In this document: piece by piece, positions 1-7,561 of the stretch
How the letters are laid out: each line of letters begins with the position of its first letter
How positions within the stretch are numbered: position 1 is the stretch's first letter
The notes under the pieces: model-generated
What the model saw: the letters and a program-made list of their open reading frames with translations, nothing else
Databases searched by the model: none
Told to the model about the DNA's origin: nothing
From: Limosilactobacillus balticus
Lineage (GTDB): Bacteria > Bacillota > Bacilli > Lactobacillales > Lactobacillaceae
NCBI RefSeq assembly: GCF_014145615.1
Contig: NZ_JACIVH010000059.1
Coordinates: forward strand, 62,001 to 126,000
DNA: 64,000 bases
Direction: 5' to 3'
Position numbers and translations under genes: made by a program

Positions 1-464
1 AGGTGGTGGAAAAAGCTTTGATGTTGAGCATTTGTTTTTTCAGCCGTATGATTATTTGAATTTACCAGATTAGGATATCGTTTTTTGACATCGACTGGTG
101 ATTGGTAGACAGCTGTTTTTGCTGCTACGACAACTGCTAATGAATCTGGATCAGTTTTATATTCCGGATCAGTTTTTAATGTAAACTGAGCATTATCTTT
201 AGCGGCAGTTTGAATGTATGGATGAATTTCATCGTGAGGAAGATTACCGTTGATAAAAACTAGGTTGCCAATTCCACGATCTAACTCGGCAGTTAATGCC
301 TTTGTCCAATCTTGTTCGTGTAGTTCTTGAACACTAATTGTTAGACAGACGCGTTCACGGAATGTTCCGAGGTATTTTCGCTGTTCATCGGGCTTGATTT
401 TTGGTGTACCGTAAACAGCATTGTCAATTCGCTGTTGAGCAGCACTTTTTTCTTGTTCAGACAT
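1..464 (-). CDS. yueI: YueI-like (DUF1694) protein, C-terminus beyond the left edge
   Basis: An open frame runs from ATG at 464 to the left edge with no stop, giving at least 154 residues, so the gene is incomplete. It begins MSEQEKSAAQQRIDNAVYGT and contains a GTFRERV segment and a GIGNLVFINGNLPHDEIHPY-like segment, which I recognise from the YueI/DUF1694 family of small cytoplasmic Firmicutes proteins. The function of that family is not established. A good ribosome binding site (TAAGGAGGCG on the minus strand, 471-480) lies 6 bases before the ATG. The gene is divergent from the small membrane protein at 598. The family name is from memory of the motif, not from a search. Confidence 0.75.
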   Translation of the reverse strand, partial: MSEQEKSAAQQRIDNAVYGTPKIKPDEQRKYLGTFRERVCLTISVQELHEQDWTKALTAELDRGIGNLVFINGNLPHDEIHPYIQTAAKDNAQFTLKTDPEYKTDPDSLAVVVAAKTAVYQSPVDVKKRYPNLVNSNNHTAEKTNAQHQSFFHH

Positions 465-597
465 ATTGAACGCCTCCTTATCATGCAATTGTAACACGAA
501 ATGCCGAAAACTATATTTCTTGATAATATTATAATTTTTGTTATATCATGACTATGAAGAAACAAAAGTAAGCTAACATATAAGGGAAGTGATTATT

Positions 598-870
598 ATG
601 TTTAGTGCAGTATTTTGGGTTTTAGCATTTTGGTTTATTGTCAATTTAGTCTGGACAATTGCGCGCCTTAATAATCGGATGATGTCAAGAACGTTTGCCT
701 GGATAAATGTAGTGGCAGTAGTAATTGGCTTTTGGACGTTCTATGCTGCCAGCAATGGGGGTGGCGGAGTTGCTCCTTGGTTTCGGTTGATTAATTGGAC
801 TAATATTGTCCTTGCGATTTTTCAATTTTATAATGGATACCGCCCACATCAATATGGTAAAAAATCGTAG
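598..870 (+). CDS. Small integral membrane protein, unknown function
   Basis: A 90-residue hydrophobic protein. An upstream in-frame GTG at 589 would overlap the ribosome binding site AAGGGAA (582-588), so I take the ATG at 598, which is about 10 bases downstream. There are roughly three membrane segments: residues 1-20 (FWVLAFWFIVNLVW region), about 34-52 (INVVAVVIGFWTF) and about 62-78. A Gly-rich turn (GGGG near residue 56) separates the last two, and the C-terminus is short and basic. I do not recognise the family. It is a single gene, closed by the strong two-way terminator at 882-920. Confidence 0.75.
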   Translation: MFSAVFWVLAFWFIVNLVWTIARLNNRMMSRTFAWINVVAVVIGFWTFYAASNGGGGVAPWFRLINWTNIVLAIFQFYNGYRPHQYGKKS

Positions 871-881
871 TTCTAATTAAA

Positions 882-920
882 AAGGCGAGGCTGGAAGAAT
901 TCTTCTTCCGGCCTCGCCTT
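882..920. terminator. Bidirectional intrinsic terminator
   Basis: An 18-bp near-perfect inverted repeat (882-899 and 903-920, one G-T pair, 3-base loop) lies between convergent genes. The outer stem is AAGGCGAGG / CCTCGCCTT, with A/T-rich flanks on both sides, so it can end transcripts from both directions. Confidence 0.9.
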
Positions 921-927
921 TGGTGTT

Positions 928-1335
928 TTATTTTACGATTTCACAGAATTCAATTGTTTCACTGTTAGGACCTTCAATATTAAAGAACTTAATTCCCTTA
1001 TTCCAGAAATCAAGATGTTGAACTTCGTCGTCCTTTAGTTTGAAACCTTCATCCTTAGCAGCCTTGAAAGCCGCATCAGCATCGCTAGTATTAAGGGAAA
1101 TGTGGTTAATAGCACCAGTTTCGTGAACCGCACCGTCACCAGTCCAGATTTCTAAAGTAAGGTGACCGTATTGCATGAAAACAACTTCATTTCCTTGGTC
1201 ATCAGTATCAAATTCGCCAAGCTTCTTAAAACCAAGCTTTTCCCAAAAAGCAATTGTTTTTGCCATGTCATCGGTTGGAATCCCAATGTGTTGTACATCG
1301 TCAAAGTAACCTGCTAAACTCTTGTTAAATGCCAT
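928..1335 (-). CDS. VOC-superfamily (glyoxalase/bleomycin-resistance fold) protein
   Basis: A 135-residue protein with the vicinal-oxygen-chelate fold signature: an N-terminal HIGIPTDDMAKTIAFWEKLGF segment (His near residue 16), a central FMQYGHLTLEIWTG strand, a second-half NHISLNTSDADAAFKAAKDE segment (His near residue 78) and a C-terminal GPNSETIEFCEI strand ending in Glu. These His/Glu positions match metal ligands used by VOC enzymes. The substrate cannot be told from sequence; such proteins include lyases, dioxygenases and resistance proteins. It follows the membrane protein gene (2103-1360) on the same strand after a 24-base gap, so the two are probably co-transcribed. Confidence 0.85.
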   Translation of the reverse strand: MAFNKSLAGYFDDVQHIGIPTDDMAKTIAFWEKLGFKKLGEFDTDDQGNEVVFMQYGHLTLEIWTGDGAVHETGAINHISLNTSDADAAFKAAKDEGFKLKDDEVQHLDFWNKGIKFFNIEGPNSETIEFCEIVK

Positions 1336-1359
1336 AATAAATCACTCCTGTATAAACTT

Positions 1360-2103
1360 TTAATTACCAATATCAAGGGCCTGGTGTTTTAATTTAGGGA
1401 AGATATAACGGTCTGCCCAACCAGTAATTGCACCTTGGAAGGCAAGGGCAAATAATGTTCCTAATCCAAAGTTGTAAATACCGCCTTGCATGAATGCAGC
1501 GATAATTGCCATAATTGTTGGCGGAATGTATGATAACCACATCGCAATTGTTGCGTTACCATGGCAATAACGGAAACGAATAATTTGGAAAAGGTCATCA
1601 GCGGGGTGTAACACGAGGTTGACACGCTGATAAATTGAAATGGCGGTTCCGATGAAAGCAACCCCTAAGAAGTTAATGAAAACATATAGGATAATCATCG
1701 GTAAAGTAGTGGCGTCCGGCATAATGCGGTTAAAAATGTCAGAGAACCACTGAATAAAAATAGAAAATGGCAACATGAAAATAAAATTACCACCAATTCG
1801 TCGCCAGTCCCACTTATGCATCAAAATTGCGTTGAGGACAGAGGTTAACATCCCTAAGACCATGAAAGCCCAGAAAAGGGTCATGGAATTATTCCCTAAA
1901 ACGGCGATCCCCAGGTTGTTTTCTGCGGCTGTCCAATAAGCGGAGCCAAGAAATTGTGGGTGAACGTGTGAACTTGTAACAAGTGTTAAAACGTTCCCCA
2001 TTGAGTTAATAACAATTGACAGTGCAAAGTATGCCCAACTAGCAGTTAATGAAATTGTTCGCTCGGCAACTTGACCTTGTACTGGAACTTTTTCTTGTTC
2101 CAT
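1360..2103 (-). CDS. Multi-pass membrane protein resembling the YczE/YitT family
   Basis: A 247-residue, strongly hydrophobic protein with about six membrane segments after a short hydrophilic N-terminus (MEQEKVPVQGQVAERTISLT). The pattern of Asn/Gly-rich membrane stretches (IVINSMGNVLTLVT; LYVFINFLGVAFIGTAISIY) with a following cytoplasmic loop resembles YczE/YitT-type membrane proteins, whose function is poorly known. It is the first gene of a two-gene unit with the VOC protein. The unit is probably driven by a promoter at 2170-2198 that carries a palindrome over its -35 box, suggesting control by a DNA-binding regulator responsive to a small molecule. The family call is tentative. Confidence 0.6.
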   Translation of the reverse strand: MEQEKVPVQGQVAERTISLTASWAYFALSIVINSMGNVLTLVTSSHVHPQFLGSAYWTAAENNLGIAVLGNNSMTLFWAFMVLGMLTSVLNAILMHKWDWRRIGGNFIFMLPFSIFIQWFSDIFNRIMPDATTLPMIILYVFINFLGVAFIGTAISIYQRVNLVLHPADDLFQIIRFRYCHGNATIAMWLSYIPPTIMAIIAAFMQGGIYNFGLGTLFALAFQGAITGWADRYIFPKLKHQALDIGN

Positions 2104-2169
2104 TATATTCTCCCTTCCAACTTGACCAATTATTTGGTGAAGTTATTCACTTTCTCTCTACGATGAATT

Positions 2170-2210
2170 AATTTACAACCATCAAAAAAACTTGTCAAGC
2201 GCTTCACAAG
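2170..2210 (-). promoter_or_regulatory. Promoter with palindromic operator over the -35 box
   Basis: On the minus strand, TTGACA (2193-2198) and TAAATT (2170-2175) are separated by 17 bases. The -35 box sits inside a 20-base palindrome, CTTGTGAAGCGCTTGACAAG (2191-2210), perfect except for one mirrored position pair. The centre AAGCGCTT with a CG axis is typical of LacI/GalR-type operators, but it does not fit the CcpA cre consensus at the outer bases. It most likely controls the membrane protein/VOC unit. Confidence 0.55.
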
Positions 2211-2258
2211 CTGAAATGACGGGTTTTATACTATACCAAAATTATTGAAACGATTTAC

Positions 2259-2272
2259 TGAAAGCGCAATCA
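2259..2272. promoter_or_regulatory. cre-like site (CcpA binding candidate)
   Basis: TGAAAGCGCAATCA fits the catabolite-responsive element consensus TGNAANCGNWNNCA at every fixed position. It lies between the divergent membrane-protein promoter and yaaA, upstream of both, so which gene it would affect is unclear. A single-site consensus match in AT-rich DNA has some chance of being accidental. Confidence 0.45.
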
Positions 2273-2354
2273 TTAAATAGGCGTAGGAAACATAAATCTA
2301 ATTAGACCAATTAACTGAAAAAGCTTACAAAAAAATTTTGAAAGGATGAGATAT

Positions 2355-3104
2355 GTGAAAATAATCATTTCTCCAGCACGAACAATGCAAGTTGATACCG
2401 ACTCCTTACTTTACAAAGATTTGCCGGAATTTCTTCAGCAGACAAAAGACATTTTAGGGTGGATGAGGAGTTTGTCTTATGATGAGTTACACAAAGTATG
2501 GGGGAATTGCAGCTCGCGTTTAGCAATGAAAAATTATCAATGGCTCCAACAAATGGATCTTCAACGAAAGCTGACGCCAGCAATTATTGCCTTTACTGGT
2601 CTGCAATATCAATATATGGCGCCAAGTGTTTTCTCAGATGATGGGCTGAAATACGTTCAAGATAATTTACGGATATTATCAGGATTTTATGGTATTTTAC
2701 GGCCGTTTGATGGGATAATACCTTATCGCTTAGGGATGGGTGACATGGCGCCAGTGAATGGATATAAAAACCTTTATGACTTTTGGGGAGATCAACTTTA
2801 TCAGGAGCTCTATAAGAATAATGATTTAGTAATTAGCTTAGCCTCGGTCGAATACGAAAAGGCAATTACTCCTTATCTACAAACTCAGGATCGATTTATC
2901 AAATGTATTTTTGGAGAAGAAATAGATGGGAAGATAAAACAAAAAGCAACATTAGCTAAAATGGCGCGTGGGAACATGGTGCGATATTTAGCAGAAAACC
3001 AAATTCAAACAATTGAAGGGGTCAAACAGTTTAATATCGGCGGTTATCGTTTTCGGAAAGATTTGTCTACTGATGTAAAATTGGTTTTTGAACTAGTGAA
3101 GTAA
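2355..3104 (+). CDS. yaaA: Peroxide-stress protein YaaA
   Basis: A 249-residue protein of the YaaA/DUF328 family, which in E. coli lowers free iron and protects DNA during peroxide stress. Family hallmarks are the N-terminal KIIISPARTM, the central FTGLQYQYMAPSVFSDDGL and LRILSGFYGILRPFDGIIPYRLGM stretches, and a late RGNMVRYL segment. The start is taken as GTG at 2355: the upstream ATG at 2346 overlaps the ribosome binding site AAGGA (2342-2346), and the GTG gives the usual family beginning MKIIISPA. It stands alone, with no terminator of obvious strength after it. A role in peroxide defence here is inferred from the family. Confidence 0.9.
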   Translation: MKIIISPARTMQVDTDSLLYKDLPEFLQQTKDILGWMRSLSYDELHKVWGNCSSRLAMKNYQWLQQMDLQRKLTPAIIAFTGLQYQYMAPSVFSDDGLKYVQDNLRILSGFYGILRPFDGIIPYRLGMGDMAPVNGYKNLYDFWGDQLYQELYKNNDLVISLASVEYEKAITPYLQTQDRFIKCIFGEEIDGKIKQKATLAKMARGNMVRYLAENQIQTIEGVKQFNIGGYRFRKDLSTDVKLVFELVK

Positions 3105-3264
3105 AAGCAATCATATTATTTGCCAAACTTTTTGAATTGTTTTACGAAAGAAACTATGTACAACAGGGATCAATCTCTTAATTAAAGTCCTACGAAAGAA
3201 CGAATGTATGGAATAAAAGTTTGGTGTGGTTAGAATAATGCTAGGATCAGTTTAAAAATATAAT

Positions 3265-3297
3265 GGCATAACTCCAGTACCAAACTGAAATTATGCC
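3265..3297 (-). terminator. Possible weak terminator after the gad-operon racemase
   Basis: GGCATAA (3265-3271) can pair with TTATGCC (3291-3297). Read on the minus strand the stem is followed by ATTATATTTTT. The stem is only 7 bp with a 19-base loop, so this is a weak candidate for ending the gadB-gadC-racemase transcript. Confidence 0.35.
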
Positions 3298-3331
3298 ACG
3301 GTAACTTACCATTTTAATTTTTGGATTCACT

Positions 3332-4120
3332 TTATAAGGTTAAGCTTGCACAGGATGTATAATTTCCATGCAGCCATTTATTAGCACCTGTTATTAATGT
3401 GTTTTTATTACCTGTTGAGTAAAGATGATATGTTGCGGTGGTAGTACTCAACAAGTTTTTATCTTTTAATAAAGTTTGTAGATGGATAACTGTTTCTTTT
3501 GCAGGATCGACTAATTGGACGTGTTTGCCAACCTTATTTTGAATTTGCTTTTTTAAAAATGGAAAGTGAGTACACCCTAAAATTAAAGTATCAATTGGAT
3601 GAGTATCGAAAATAGATAACTGCTCATTAACAACTTGTTGAGCTTGTGGTGTATCAGTAAGTCCATGCTCAACGATTGAGACTAAAGGTTGGGCTGCTTG
3701 GCTGATGACTTTAATTGTTGGATCAATTTTGTGAATTTCTCTTTCGTAAGCTCCGTCTTTTATAGTTGAATCGGTTGCGATTACTCCAATAGTATGTGCA
3801 TGTGTATTGACTGCTGCTTGGGCGCCAGGATGAATTACACCGATGACTGGAATAGGCAGTGCTTTTTTGACTGTAGATAAAGCTGCTGCTGTTGCTGTAT
3901 TGCATGCAATTACCATTAATTTTACTGGGTACTTTTCTAAGTATTTACCAATTGTTAAAACAAACTTTCTTACTTCAGCCTGGGGCTTCGTACCATATGG
4001 AAAATGTCCCTCATCTCCTACAAATACTATTGATTCATCGGGTAATTGTTGTTGGATAAGTCTGACAACGGATAATCCACCAAGTCCTGAATCCATGACT
4101 CCAATAGGTTGATTATTCAT
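3332..4120 (-). CDS. Glutamate racemase paralogue in the gad operon
   Basis: A 262-residue glutamate racemase, interconverting L- and D-glutamate. The phosphate-loop-like start IGVMDSGLGGLSV, the two catalytic cysteines (Cys73 in VIACNTATAAA, Cys183 in LILGCTHFPF) and the PLVSIVEHG segment are all intact, so it should be active. It aligns without gaps over about 190 residues with the second racemase at 60092, which sits in the usual murI-rdgB position. Here it is the last gene after gadB and gadC. Its ribosome binding site (AAGGAG, 4131-4136 minus) overlaps the gadC stop codon and the gap is only 14 bases, so translation is probably coupled. A role in adjusting the D-/L-glutamate pool under acid stress is inference. 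Confidence 0.9.
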   Translation of the reverse strand: MNNQPIGVMDSGLGGLSVVRLIQQQLPDESIVFVGDEGHFPYGTKPQAEVRKFVLTIGKYLEKYPVKLMVIACNTATAAALSTVKKALPIPVIGVIHPGAQAAVNTHAHTIGVIATDSTIKDGAYEREIHKIDPTIKVISQAAQPLVSIVEHGLTDTPQAQQVVNEQLSIFDTHPIDTLILGCTHFPFLKKQIQNKVGKHVQLVDPAKETVIHLQTLLKDKNLLSTTTATYHLYSTGNKNTLITGANKWLHGNYTSCASLTL

Positions 4121-4134
4121 ATTTTGCCATCTCC

Positions 4135-5595
4135 TTACTTATGATTTTCTTGATTCTTTATATTTTCGTCTAATAAACCAGTATGATGCTTTTTTGTTAG
4201 CTGAAAAATAATAAATGGAATTGTCAAAACAACAAGGAAGCTTATGATTAAAATCGCCATATATGTTCCATGAGATGAAGCAGGTAGTGAAGTAGTTGGG
4301 AAAAATGAGATGATAAAAGCAAATAATGTTACTAAGAAACCACAAACAGCAATTATTGTTTTTCCAAAAGTGCCGCCTGGTACATTATAAGTTCTTGGTA
4401 AATCTTTCTTTTTATATACTAAAACCAAATAACTAATAAAGAATAGGAAGTAAGCGACTAAATAAATAACAACCGTCAAACCCATGGCGGCAAAGAAAGA
4501 AACATTACCGCCGCCACCACCGAGGGTTAAAACGGCATCCCAAATTGAAACGATAATTCCCTGGACAATGATTAGCCGAACAGGAATATCATGTTTATTT
4601 GTTTTCTTGAAATAGCTAGGAAGAATACCGATTTTGGCGGTATCGTAAATAGCACGAGAAGGTCCTGTTACCCATGAACTAATCTCTGCAATAACACCAC
4701 ATGCCAACATTAGCCCGACAATACGAGTAAGCCAGCCTAATTCACCATGGCTTAAATTAATAAATAGGTAGTTAAATGCTTGGACAACACCGGCACTTAA
4801 TGAAAGTTGGTTTTGTGGAATAACAGCAGCAACGGTTAAACCACCTAGTGTATCTAAACAAATTGCTAAGATAACGAGGATAAACATAACTAACGGATAA
4901 TTCTTATTTGGATTTTTGAGCTCATTAATGTAAGAAGCAGAAGCCTCTCCACCCATGTAGGCTAAAATAAACGAGACAAAAACAACGAGTGTATCAACTT
5001 TAGAAAAATCAGGTATAAATTGATGTGCTGAGAAAGTAATCAATAACTTTCCGCCAGAACATAGATACCAAATGGCAAGAATAAATAGTATTGCTGACGG
5101 AATTAAAATGCCGATTAAAAAGCCAAATTTTGCAATTTTTTGAGTATATTTGGTTCCACCAAATTGGGAAAATGTAACTAACCAGAAGACAATCAATACT
5201 CCCCAGAATTTAATCCAGGCATTATTAGTTAGTGCGGGCCAACCCACAACAAATGATAATGCTCCCAAAATAAAGTAAATCATTGTACAAAAATTGACCG
5301 TAATTTGAAACCACTGGAAGAAGATTGCAGCGAAACCAAACCTCGTTCCAAGGGTATGGCTAACCCAACTAAACTCACCTCCACCATTATCGTTCCAACC
5401 TTTAACTGTAGCCATTTCAGCAGCACATAATGCCACAGGGATAAACCAAAATAGACCTCCTAATATCAGAAAGAATACAAGATGAAGTTTGGAAGTAGCA
5501 AAAGTTGGATATTCATAAACTGTTAAGACCATTGCTGCAGTAATTGAAAAGAAACCCCACATTGTAAGAGTCCTTTTATTTTGTAATGTATTCAT
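4135..5595 (-). CDS. gadC: Glutamate:GABA antiporter GadC
   Basis: A 486-residue APC-family transporter with about twelve membrane segments. It imports glutamate in exchange for the GABA made by GadB, exporting a proton equivalent. Features typical of GadC-like antiporters are the N-terminal TMWGFFSITAAMVLTVYEYPTFA region, the YMGGEASASYINELKNPNKNYP loop near residue 230 and the short hydrophilic C-terminal tail (LTKKHHTGLLDENIKNQENHK), which in E. coli GadC acts as a pH plug. It lies between gadB and the racemase paralogue. A hairpin plus T-run (5638-5686) in the gadB-gadC gap may reduce its expression relative to gadB. A ribosome binding site (AAAGGAGG) precedes the ATG. Confidence 0.92.
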   Translation of the reverse strand: MNTLQNKRTLTMWGFFSITAAMVLTVYEYPTFATSKLHLVFFLILGGLFWFIPVALCAAEMATVKGWNDNGGGEFSWVSHTLGTRFGFAAIFFQWFQITVNFCTMIYFILGALSFVVGWPALTNNAWIKFWGVLIVFWLVTFSQFGGTKYTQKIAKFGFLIGILIPSAILFILAIWYLCSGGKLLITFSAHQFIPDFSKVDTLVVFVSFILAYMGGEASASYINELKNPNKNYPLVMFILVILAICLDTLGGLTVAAVIPQNQLSLSAGVVQAFNYLFINLSHGELGWLTRIVGLMLACGVIAEISSWVTGPSRAIYDTAKIGILPSYFKKTNKHDIPVRLIIVQGIIVSIWDAVLTLGGGGGNVSFFAAMGLTVVIYLVAYFLFFISYLVLVYKKKDLPRTYNVPGGTFGKTIIAVCGFLVTLFAFIISFFPTTSLPASSHGTYMAILIISFLVVLTIPFIIFQLTKKHHTGLLDENIKNQENHK

Positions 5596-5631
5596 AATGA
5601 TGATATACCTCCTTTTTCATTTAGGTGATAT

Positions 5632-5686
5632 AAAAAATGTTCTACATAATTAAAAAGCTTTCACCAAGGCTTAACTATGTAGAACA
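5632..5686 (-). terminator. Internal hairpin plus T-run between gadB and gadC
   Basis: An 11-bp perfect inverted repeat, TGTTCTACATA (5638-5648) and TATGTAGAACA (5676-5686), encloses 27 bases. Read along the operon (minus strand) it is followed directly by TTTTTTA. This is the layout of an intrinsic terminator, although the stem is AT-rich, so partial read-through into gadC is likely. It could equally stabilise the 3' end of gadB mRNA. Confidence 0.6.
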
Positions 5687-5702
5687 AATGCAGTCTTAAA
5701 AA

Positions 5703-7109
5703 TTAATGTGCAAAGCCATACTTTTTAAGTTCAGTTGTTTTTTTTCCAACTAAAGTCGAGTTGTTTAAAGCTTTAATATCACGTTGCATATCATCAATAA
5801 ATTCATGTGCTCGGCTCATCCCGAAATCTGCTCGACATACAATTCTTTGCACTTCTACTGTATCTAAATTCTTCGGTAGAGGGTAGGCAGGGACTTGCCA
5901 ACCTTGCATTCGTAGACGATCAGCTAAGTCGTATAATGACCAATTTTGAGCAGTTAGATCTTTTAGCTTATAACAGATAATTGGAAGTTGTGATCCATCA
6001 TTAACCATTTCAAACATACCCATTTTTTCAATTTCCGTTGAGAGATAAACGGCGACATCATGAGTACGCTTTTGAATCTTTTGATAGCCATCAAAACCAA
6101 AACGTACAAAGTTGTAATATTGCCCAATGATTTGGGAAGCACTGCGTGAGAAATTAATCGCCATTGTCGGCAATTCACCGCCCAAGTATTGGACTTTGAA
6201 AATTAAGCTTTCAGGTAGAAACTTTTTATCACGCCAAAGAACCCAACCAATTCCTGGATAAACTAATCCGTACTTGTGACCAGAAGAATTAATTGAAACA
6301 ACATTCTTAAGTTGAAAGTCCCATTTTATATCTGGTTCCATAAATGGAGCATAGAAACCACCAGAAGCGGCATCAACATGAATATATACTTTATAGTCAG
6401 TAGTTTTGTTATATTCTTCAACAAGATCATTTAATTTCGCAATATCATCGTAACGACCGGTATAAGTAATACCCATAATGCCAACGATTCCAATAGTATA
6501 TTCATCAACGTAATCCATTACAGTATTCATATTAAGTGATTGGTGTTCTTCATCCATTGGAACGGTTCGAAGTTCAACATCAAAATAGGTTGCAAATTTT
6601 TCCCAGCAAACTTGGTAACCGGATGATATTACTAGATTTGGCTTTCGGGCATGAATGTCAAGGCCTAACTTTTTAGCACGCTCGCGCCATGCAAATTTCA
6701 TTGCCAAGCCACCAAGCATACAACCTTCAGAAGAACCAACAGTTGAAGTTCCAATATAATCTTCATCTTTTTGACCATGCCATAAATTAGCAATAATATT
6801 GACACAGCGGTTTTCTAATTCAGCAGTTCGCGGATATTCATCTTTGTCGATAGCGTTTTTTTGCATCGTTTCTGCCATAATTTCCGTTGCTTTAGGTTCC
6901 ATGTATGTTTGACAGAAGGTTGCTAGGTTTTCACGAGCGTTGCCTTCATCAATTAGTTGATCTTTTACGATACGATAAGCTACTTCTGGAGTAACAGATT
7001 CTTGATTTAATTCGTATTTTGATAAAGCATGATCAGAAGTATACGAGCCAAAAATTGGATCTAATACATCACGCTTTTCCTTATCATTTTTTCCATATAG
7101 TCCTGCCAT
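5703..7109 (-). CDS. gadB: Glutamate decarboxylase GadB
   Basis: A 468-residue pyridoxal-phosphate enzyme converting glutamate to GABA and CO2 while consuming a cytoplasmic proton, a classic acid-resistance reaction. The cofactor lysine is Lys279 in SINSSGHKYG, preceded by the HVDAASGGFYAPF segment. The TSTVGSSEGCMLGGLAMK stretch is also typical. The protein ends YGFAH; a C-terminal His is used in E. coli GadB to shut the active site at neutral pH, so similar pH gating is plausible. It is the first gene of gadB-gadC-racemase, with a strong ribosome binding site (AAGGAGG). Length matches the family. Confidence 0.95.
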   Translation of the reverse strand: MAGLYGKNDKEKRDVLDPIFGSYTSDHALSKYELNQESVTPEVAYRIVKDQLIDEGNARENLATFCQTYMEPKATEIMAETMQKNAIDKDEYPRTAELENRCVNIIANLWHGQKDEDYIGTSTVGSSEGCMLGGLAMKFAWRERAKKLGLDIHARKPNLVISSGYQVCWEKFATYFDVELRTVPMDEEHQSLNMNTVMDYVDEYTIGIVGIMGITYTGRYDDIAKLNDLVEEYNKTTDYKVYIHVDAASGGFYAPFMEPDIKWDFQLKNVVSINSSGHKYGLVYPGIGWVLWRDKKFLPESLIFKVQYLGGELPTMAINFSRSASQIIGQYYNFVRFGFDGYQKIQKRTHDVAVYLSTEIEKMGMFEMVNDGSQLPIICYKLKDLTAQNWSLYDLADRLRMQGWQVPAYPLPKNLDTVEVQRIVCRADFGMSRAHEFIDDMQRDIKALNNSTLVGKKTTELKKYGFAH

Positions 7110-7194
7110 AAATGATAGCCTCCTTAGTCAATTTACTAATTGTCTCTTTTTTGCATTCTTAAATAAAATTAATATGTGATAACTAAAATAGTTA

Positions 7195-7200
7195 ATTATA
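7195..7200 (-). promoter_or_regulatory. Candidate -10 box for gadB
   Basis: A perfect TATAAT on the minus strand about 85 bases before the gadB ATG. The matching -35 region (about 7217-7223) reads TTTTAA/GTTTTA, which is poor, so the promoter may need an activator or be used under stress only. Confidence 0.35.
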
Positions 7201-7280
7201 GAAGTTGAATGCATATTAAAACGAAGGCAAAAAGCAATACAAAATAAGCTGTCAGCACTGAAGAAAATTTGATTGTCTAT

Positions 7281-7300
7281 AAATAATAATTATTATTTAC
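7281..7300. repeat. Perfect 20-base AT palindrome
   Basis: TAAATAATAATTATTATTTA is a perfect palindrome lying about 85 bases upstream of the candidate gadB -10 box. It could be a regulator site or a melting or cruciform-prone element; its pure A/T composition makes chance occurrence more likely than for a mixed palindrome. Confidence 0.6.
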
Positions 7301-7433
7301 ACTTTCAACTATATGCTTTTTTTTTTTGCAACGATTGTGCTATTAAAAAAATTATAATCAAAGCTTGCTATGTTGGTATAAATGAAATAGAAGATAAGAC
7401 ATGAACGAGCTTGAAAGATAGATTAAAAGATAT

Positions 7434-7483
7434 ATTGTTCGTTATTTAGTGAAAAACATTAATTATCTTTGCTTTATCCGAAT
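7434..7483 (+). promoter_or_regulatory. Two PurBox-like elements upstream of the purine permease
   Basis: ATTGTTCGTTATT (7434-7446) resembles the reverse complement of the PurR PurBox (AWWWCCGAACWWT) with one change. TTTATCCGAATTT (about 7473-7485) resembles a forward PurBox, also with one core change. They lie roughly 90 and 55 bases before the predicted transcription start. PurR control of a purine transporter is biologically reasonable, but each match is imperfect. Confidence 0.35.
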
Positions 7484-7496
7484 TTAAAGTAAAGAT

Positions 7497-7525
7497 TTGC
7501 ATTGAATTATTCTTAAATATATGTA
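7497..7525 (+). promoter_or_regulatory. Promoter of the purine permease
   Basis: TTGCAT (7497-7502) and TATGTA (7520-7525) are separated by 17 bases and lie about 37 bases before the TTG start, so the leader is short. There is no room for a purine riboswitch between them. Confidence 0.45.
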
Positions 7526-7561
7526 ATAATCGCACTATCATATTTGTTTGGGGTGTGTATT

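Larger units (their letters stand above)
7110..7561. other. Long divergent intergenic region between gadB and the purine permease
   Basis: About 450 bases with no convincing gene. On the minus side there is a candidate gadB -10 (TATAAT, complement of 7195-7200) with a poor -35. Further upstream is a perfect 20-base AT palindrome (7281-7300) and an eleven-base T-run ending near 7327. On the plus side there is a permease promoter (7497-7525) with two PurBox-like elements before it. The leader of gadB would be about 80 bases. Confidence 0.6.

Noticed and set aside
2191-2210. Calling the palindrome a CcpA cre site
   Set aside because: The CG-centred core fits, but the outer TG/CA positions of the cre consensus are not in register, so I describe it as a LacI-type operator instead.
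2346-2354. ATG at 2346 as yaaA start
   Set aside because: It overlaps the ribosome binding site; GTG 2355 gives the family-standard N-terminus.
3843-4112. Plus-strand open frame opposite the racemase gene
   Set aside because: Antisense to conserved coding sequence, with no ribosome binding site and no recognisable protein.
7500-7561. Purine riboswitch before the purine permease
   Set aside because: The short leader lacks the conserved aptamer sequences and has no terminator fold.
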